NCBI RefSeq assembly: GCF_000247695.1
Contig: NW_004624730.1
Span: 26,754,621 to 26,818,620, forward strand
DNA length: 64,000 nt
From: Heterocephalus glaber
Taxonomy: Eukaryota > Chordata > Mammalia > Rodentia > Bathyergidae
Reading direction: 5' to 3'
The notes below the pieces were generated by a model, which was not told the DNA's origin, searched no databases, and saw only the letters and a program-made list of their open reading frames with translations. How positions within the stretch are numbered: position 1 is the first letter of the stretch; every line of letters begins with the position of its first letter. The translations under genes were made by a program, and so were the position numbers. Below, one piece after another: positions 58,530 to 64,000 of the stretch.

Positions 58530-59090
58530 ACTTAGAGTCTGGGACATTGATTGACTGTTTCTATGAGCCCAGGGGCTCTTTCTGCAGCTCAATGGAAGGC
58601 TTCTGCTAAGAGTGTTCCCATTTCCACAGTAGGGTATCAGGACAGAGAACCAACCAATGGACTCAACAGAAAAAATATATGGTCATAAGCCCAAACTCAG
58701 AATGAACAGCAACCTGCTCTGGATTTAGTTTTGAGAACAAAAGGGACCACATCATACTGTTAATAACACGCAGGAGTAAGAATCTTACAGTTGTGATGTT
58801 GAGTTAAATCTGTCAGAGTGTTGGTAGGGATACACACCTTTAAAATATCAGGGAGCAAAAACAAAACAAAACAAAACAAAAATATCAGGGGGCTACTTCA
58901 AATAAAGTAGAAACCAGAATTTTGCAGACATTTAGAATGTTGAAGGCCAGGCATGTGGGCCAAAAAAATGTTTGCCTACAGAATTTTCTTTCTTTCATTG
59001 TCTGCCAGGAGGTTACATAAGCCTCTCTCCAGTTCCACCCAAACCCTCAGTCAGAAGAACATACACAAATAATGAAAAGACGGAGGCTCC
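58530..59090. other. Short intergenic stretch before the WWTR1 end
   Basis: A (CAAAA)n run at 58858-58881. No gene seen. Confidence 0.6.
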
Positions 59091-59109
59091 AAGTGGAAAT
59101 TCAATTATA

Positions 59110-59115
59110 TTTATT
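59110..59115 (-). terminator. WWTR1: Candidate WWTR1 poly(A) signal
   Basis: TTTATT on the + strand reads AATAAA on the WWTR1 strand. A GU-rich stretch (TTTGTGTATGTTCTT read on the minus strand, about 59055-59070) follows by about 40 bases, as expected for a downstream element, so cleavage near 59085-59095 is likely. Confidence 0.65.
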
Positions 59116-59943
59116 TTTCTTATACAGAATCAGAGAAGTAAAAACCAGTACCAAACTCTAAGTAAAATGGTTTGATCTGATTGATCTGGTTGCATACTTT
59201 CTGTATGCACATCATTTGAAATTAAAAATAAACACACATATGTCATATTACAAAATGTAGACGTAAATTCTTTAAAAAGTTAAAAGTACTAGCACAGAAA
59301 TGATGTAGTGTTAGGGAAACGGTCTCTGTCAATCACCCATTTTCCCGCTCAAATGGATCTACAAGTTCCTTTTTTTAAAACAGCTTTTTTTTTTTTAATA
59401 CAAGATGTACTTTCCTAAGTTACTTTCTAATTGCGTGATGAGAATGGACCAGTCATGAGCACACGCTCCCAGTCCCGCCCACCTACGTCTCACACATCTC
59501 TTCTCCCGGGGCCCCAGTGCCTTGGCACACCAAGGTGTTTACAGTCTTCACCCTTACCACATACTGTGTCACCGGCCAAACAAATGGCATTCCACATCCT
59601 AAATACTACAGTGAAACACAGGCTGTTACTTATATGTAACAGAATTACCAAAAGGTTCGGACCTTTCTTTCGCTAAAAGAAAATGTATTTCATCAGAAAA
59701 AAAACATCTTGAATAAAAGATCTCTGAAATTCCTTTTCAACTTCACTTTTTAAAATATGCCTTTCGCATAGTGAAATTTTGGGGTGAGATGGTAAAACTG
59801 ATTGATTGATTTTGGACTACAAAGACTAGGTATCCTGCAGTTGTCTTATAATAAGATATATAGTATAAATAGCACCTTATCATGAATTCTGAGGGGTTTA
59901 ACACTTACAATAATAGAAAACAGTCATTTAAAAGTTGCTTGAG

Positions 59944-60034
59944 GGCTGGGGGTGTAGCTCCGTGGAAGAATGCTTGCCTAGCATGCGCCCTAGATTGTTC
60001 AACCGCTAGCACTGAGAAAAACAAAATAAAAAAA
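59944..60034 (+). mobile_element. Old ID-like SINE in the WWTR1 3'UTR (antisense to it)
   Basis: GGCTGGGGGTGTAGCTCCGT, TGCTTGCCTAGCATGCGCC, then a diverged B box and an A-rich tail. Confidence 0.85.
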
Positions 60035-60043
60035 GCTCTTACT

Positions 60044-60135
60044 AGGCCGGGGATTTAGCTCAGTGGTTTCGCCACCTGCTGCGCAAGCGCAAAGACCCGA
60101 GTTTGATCCCCGGTACCAAAAAAAAAAAAAAAAAT
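60044..60135 (+). mobile_element. Young ID SINE in the WWTR1 3'UTR (antisense to it)
   Basis: AGGCCGGGGATTTAGCTCAG to ATCCCCGGTACC and a pure A tail. Duplication CTCTTACT at 60036 and 60136. It landed in the tail of the older ID next to it. Confidence 0.95.
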
Positions 60136-62465
60136 CTCTTACTTTAGATTTCAGTCTTGAATGACAAAAGCCATATTTTATGGCCTTAAAAACAAAAAAA
60201 TTATCTGCCTTTATCTATGAGTAAACAAATAGGGTCCATATTTTATTCATATTTATTAGATTCATTAATAAATGTTCCAACTAATTTCACTAAAAAAATT
60301 ACTCTAGAATTTTCTAATGCCATGAGCTTACTAGAAAATTACTTCTAAAAGTTGGTGATATAAATCAATGATTTAACTACTTAAAAAAAAAAGAGGGCTA
60401 TCTCTTTCTCTTACATTTAATAACTTGAAAATGCATCTATAAAAATATTTTTTAAAAATACAGTAACACTGCTGAGTTTTGTTAGGTCCCTTATTTTTTT
60501 TTTCTTAGAATGTACAACTTTTTGCAATTTTTGCTTACAAAAAAGAAAAAGAAAGGATGCTCCCTTTCAATTTAGTAGCAATATAAACATCTACCTTCAC
60601 CCTCTCAGAGTGCTCGAGGAGCAAAAAGAATTAGTGGAACATAAACCGTGGGTCCTTCAGGAGAGAGAAGACACTTGAGAGTGCTGGAAGCAACAGCAGC
60701 TCCTGCTCCTGTCTGCTTATTGTTCAGCATCAGTATGGACAGGCTACCACAGCACTGGCCCTTCCCTCTTCTCCCACATAAAGTGCACCAAAGCCCTCTT
60801 TTCTTCTACAACAGAGTCATTTGGTATGAAGGTTGTAGTAGAAAATTGTTGCTTTATTCTTTTGGGGGCACCTCTCACATCTGCTTGTCTTGCTATTGGG
60901 GTATTATTCCTTGTCTATTTTCATTTCACAACTAGTATCCCTTCCATTATATTTCATAACTTCACCTCTGACCTTTTCACTTGCTTTCTTTCCAACAAGA
61001 TCAAATGTAGTCTGTACATTTATATTCTGATAGATCAAAAAGGATCTTCTTTAAGATCATCAACAAATCCCCCCCACCCTTGGGAATTGAAAGGTTCCTC
61101 TCAGAGACCTGGATTATTAATGTTTTTCTTTTTAAAAATGGTTAAACTCATAGATTATAAATAATGTCATTCAAAATATTAAACCCTTGAGGACTTCATT
61201 GGCAATGCAGGTAGACTGCATGCCAGGTGAACGTGATGCTCTCTCAGTCCTTAAAAGCTACTAAAGTTTTGGGTTACATAAGAGGTATTAAATACATAGC
61301 TCATGCCTTTTTATACCAACTGTAGCAAACAGGGTTAGAATAATATATTTAGGAATCAATTTTACTGCATTCAGAAACATGTCTCCACCATATGCTCTCA
61401 GAGGGCATTTTTGTTACACGTCAGTCAGAGATCTGCTTCATCCTTCAAACAGTTTCATAGATAGGCTTATTTTAAACACTTGAAATCTTGAAAGCAAAAT
61501 TGACAAGGCTTCAGAATTTGAAAAGCAACAGCTTATTGCATCTGCCATCAGGTTGAAATTCCAAAGTCTTTAGAATGGTTTCAAAAGACAAAAATACAGT
61601 TGCCACTGATTTATCGAAAACATTTGGCTGTCCTTTGTCATCAGCTACAAAAATTATAGTGTTTTCTAAATAAACATCAAACTCTAAGTTGCACTGTTAA
61701 CAAATCCATGTTGCAATTAAAAAGTTTTGTTTAACAAATGCTAATCATTAGTACAAACTGGTCTCTTTCACAAGATCTCTAGGTAAGAATTCTAATGCTG
61801 CTGCTACTCTCCTGCTGGAAGGACTAAGTTGTCTAGATGCTATGCAGTAAAACAATGAAAAATAAACTAAAATAGAACTGTCTGTGCCTTTGTAAATACA
61901 GAGTAATAAGAGCCATCAGAGCTAACATGGATTCAAAACTACATTGTATTCCATACAGCAGAATTTTACTATCCATACAATGATTTTTAAAGCTCAAGTT
62001 AAATAGGTTTTAAAGCATTTGGTACTACTGTCATCAATACAGTTTTGAAAATGTAAAACAGGTCTAATTTTGTGCACATTTCCTGGACCAAGCTGCCCAT
62101 CCAAATTTGCTACCTGTGGTCAGCTTTTTATGGTTTACAATAAACTGATGTATAAATGTCAACTAACACCAATAAAGCTTAGCCATGGGGCAGCAGAGAG
62201 GAAAAAGTAATTCTGTAGACACAATTCTGCATCATCTATCATGGGAATGCAGGACTGCAGAAAATGAAAACAGAATATTTATATGTAACTTAAGTTACTG
62301 TCAATCAAAACCAGGCAAAGACTAAACTGGCCACATGGGAAAGAGGGCACATGAGTCATGGAGGCAGGAAGTGGTGCACCTGCAGACCTTCTCTGCTCCA
62401 TCACTTTTTCCAAGAGGCCCAGGAAATGTCAGGTCATGGCTGCTTCCCACTTACAATAGCAGTGA

Positions 62466-62650
62466 CTACAGCCAGGTCTGAAAGGGCTCACTTTTGTTCA
62501 GAGCAGACTCTACATCATTGAAGAGGGGGATCAGATCTTCAGATTCCAAAGTTCCTAGGTCAACGTTCGTTCCGGGAAGACAGTCAAGGAAATCAGGGAA
62601 GCGGGTCTGCTGGTGGTTGATGTTCATAGGTGTCTGACCTACATTTTCTC
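62466..62650 (-). CDS. WWTR1: WWTR1 last coding exon (C-terminal 60 residues)
   Basis: Read on the minus strand, the acceptor CTCATTCTGCTCTAG is followed by GA that completes a split glycine codon, then 60 codons and a TAG stop at 62466-62468. The peptide begins ENVGQTPMNINHQQTRFPDF, runs through LDCLPGTNVDLGTLESEDLI and ends SALNKSEPFQTWL. This is the TAZ transactivation tail, where TNVDLGTLESEDLIPLFNDV is essentially the family sequence. The last five residues are normally FLTWL; here the codon is CAG, giving FQTWL. Thr at -2 and Leu at 0, the core of a class I PDZ ligand, are kept. An additional change from Pro to His (NINHQQ) is visible. Confidence 0.95.
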
Positions 62651-63399
62651 CTAGAGCAGAATGAGAGAAAACCATTTCAATTCCTTCTTGAAAGTCCATG
62701 AAAGAGAGAGAGTTCAAATGTTAATATAACATCTTCACGTCTTCAGACATCATATTAATGGTCCTCACTTGTAAGAGGTGCTGAGATGCTGGAGGAATCT
62801 GAAAGTTTGTGGTGGACATGGCCCAGAATGTAAAAGTGCAGAGAAAGAAAGGAGCACATAAAAGGCAGTGCAGATCAGACCTACATTCTGTGCCTTCCCT
62901 TTACAGAAGCATGAAGGGCTATTCTGACAGAAGAGAGGATTTGCCGGTATTAAACACCTTACTGCAGAACTATACTCCATGACTGTAATTGTAAGCTGCT
63001 TTACCCATATCATTCTTTATATGGTAGCATGAAGTTTCTTCCACTGATGGCTTTATGCCTTGTTTAAACAGCAGACTTTGCAGATCTTCTTCCCTCCACA
63101 ACCCACACACCCACAAATCTCCACCTTTCTCACAACATATGAGTCATAACGCACATGAGCATGTTAAGGTTCTGAGTCTTGCAGTAAAGAAATCCACTGT
63201 ATTTTGTTTAAGCCACTATTTCCTAAACTCATTTAATTACTTAATCCTATTTTGGCAGAATGTATATCCTAGTAAAATCAGAGTTCTGGAGTGCACAGTT
63301 GAGAAAATGCTAGAAACTTAAGGGTCTGGAAAATGAGAGAAAGAATATGTGTTCATTCCATGTAATAGTACTGGCAAAAATGCACAGAGATCTTGTATC

Positions 63400-63540
63400 A
63401 TTAGACTGATCTGTTTAAATCATTTTCCTTGTCTGATTCTCAGTTTACCTATCTAGAAATTGGGATCATAGTACCTTCTTTACAAGTTGGAATAAAAGGC
63501 CACATAGTGTCTGGTACACATTCAAGGCCTGAGATGTCAT
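63400..63540 (+). mobile_element. MIR SINE
   Basis: TTCTCAGTTTACCTATCTAG and ATAGTGTCTGGTACACATTC. Confidence 0.75.
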
Positions 63541-63578
63541 ACATATAAAATTATACACACACAAATATAATACATATA

Positions 63579-63658
63579 TATATATATTTTGGTACCGAGG
63601 ATCGAACTCAGGTCCTTGCGCTTGTGCAGCAGGCGGCAAAACGACTGAGGCCCCGGCC
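63579..63658 (-). mobile_element. ID SINE at a TA-rich site
   Basis: TTTTGGTACCGAGGATCGAA, GCGCTTGTGCAGCAGGCGGC. It lacks the usual GAGCTAAATCC word near its end. Duplication TAATACATAT at 63569 and 63659. Confidence 0.93.
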
Positions 63659-63863
63659 TAATACATATTTTTTGATTGTGCTGAGAGAAAGAAAACCCAG
63701 GAACTCAACTATTATTAATTACTTAAAAACAGAAGACGTTAATTCAAAAAGCCCAAAGTAAACAATTTTCTGAAGGAATAAAATCTTTCTGAAAGACTGA
63801 GAAGCACTGGAAACTGAAGCCAGCCTTCACAATAGGAATATTGAAAAAAACTTTGTATTAGCT

Positions 63864-63944
63864 TATTTTTTCCCCTGTACTGGGGATAGAACTCAGGACC
63901 TTGCGCTTGCCAGGCAGGCGCCACTGAGCCACATCCTTGGCCCC
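63864..63944 (-). mobile_element. ID SINE
   Basis: CCTGTACTGGGGATAGAACT, CTTGCGCTTGCCAGGCAGGC. Perfect duplication TTGTATTAGCT at 63853 and 63945. Confidence 0.95.
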
Positions 63945-64000
63945 TTGTATTAGCTGTTATGTCTTATAAGTAAGTGCATTCAGCCCCCCTGAAAGCTACA

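Larger units (their letters stand above)
59095..62465 (-). other. WWTR1: WWTR1 3'UTR
   Basis: About 3.4 kb of AT-rich sequence between the WWTR1 stop and the candidate poly(A) signal at 59110-59115. A 3'UTR of this order is expected for TAZ mRNA. It is mostly free of repeats, in contrast to the surrounding DNA, except for two ID elements at 59944-60135 that are antisense to the transcript. Other AATAAA words on this strand (for example near 60853) may give shorter forms. I see no second gene in this stretch. Confidence 0.8.
59090..64000 (-). other. WWTR1: WWTR1 (TAZ) gene, 3' part only
   Basis: Gene-level entry for the part visible here: last coding exon (62466-62650), 3'UTR (to about 59095) and part of the last intron (62651-64000 and beyond). 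TAZ is the Hippo-pathway transcriptional coactivator that binds TEAD factors through its N-terminus and 14-3-3 through a phosphoserine; its C-terminus carries the transactivation region and a PDZ-binding motif. The N-terminal TEAD-binding and WW domains are outside the window. Its tail-to-tail position with TM4SF4 matches the known mammalian order. Confidence 0.93.
62651..64000 (-). other. WWTR1: WWTR1 last intron (partial)
   Basis: Sequence upstream of the last WWTR1 exon on its strand. It contains a MIR fragment (63400-63540), a TA-rich run at 63571-63588 and two minus-strand ID elements (63579 and 63864). The rest appears unique. Confidence 0.85.

Noticed and set aside
62651..62717. Extension of the WWTR1 exon to an upstream ATG (MNSLSF...)
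   Set aside because: A good acceptor (TTCTGCTCTAG) and the known TAZ sequence place the exon start at 62650; the upstream codons are intronic.

Overview
This is a vertebrate nuclear window, almost certainly from a rodent outside the mouse/rat family. The reasons are GT-AG introns, very sparse coding sequence, about two dozen young tRNA-derived ID SINEs, 7SL-derived B1 SINEs, composite B1-ID dimers (the B1-dID type described from several non-murid rodent families), lineage-specific L1 3' ends and old mammalian MIR, L2, MaLR and MER2 repeats. The species cannot be named from the sequence alone. There are no bacterial genes, CRISPR arrays or operons.

Two genes are supported. TM4SF4 is complete on the + strand: five coding exons between 13120 and 41329 encode a 201-residue L6-family four-transmembrane protein, with a TATA box and inverted CCAAT box upstream and an AATAAA at 41504. 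WWTR1 (TAZ) enters from the right on the - strand. Only its last coding exon (62466-62650), a long 3'UTR down to about 59095, and part of its last intron (62651-64000) lie in the window. The two genes are convergent, as in other mammals.

Layout: 1-12800 is intergenic (L2, MIR, L1 3' ends, ID, B1 and LTR-like fragments). 12850-13119 holds the promoter and 5'UTR of TM4SF4. Introns of 0.7, 16.9, 7.4 and 2.6 kb separate its exons. Intron 2 carries a broken L1, a local segmental duplication of about 1.45 kb and a 666-base assembly gap inside the second duplicate. 41.5-59.1 kb is the repeat-rich interval between the gene ends, with an inverted LTR pair, a MaLR-like LTR, hAT debris, and an alternating purine/pyrimidine tract.

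The observations most worth following are: a non-conservative change (Leu to Gln) inside the normally invariant C-terminal PDZ-binding motif of TAZ; two oppositely oriented, internally deleted hAT elements resembling the horizontally transferred SPIN family; an antisense ID SINE inserted 4 bases after the TM4SF4 poly(A) signal; and a datable duplication that predicts the length and content of the assembly gap. I found no gene system that looks wholly new.
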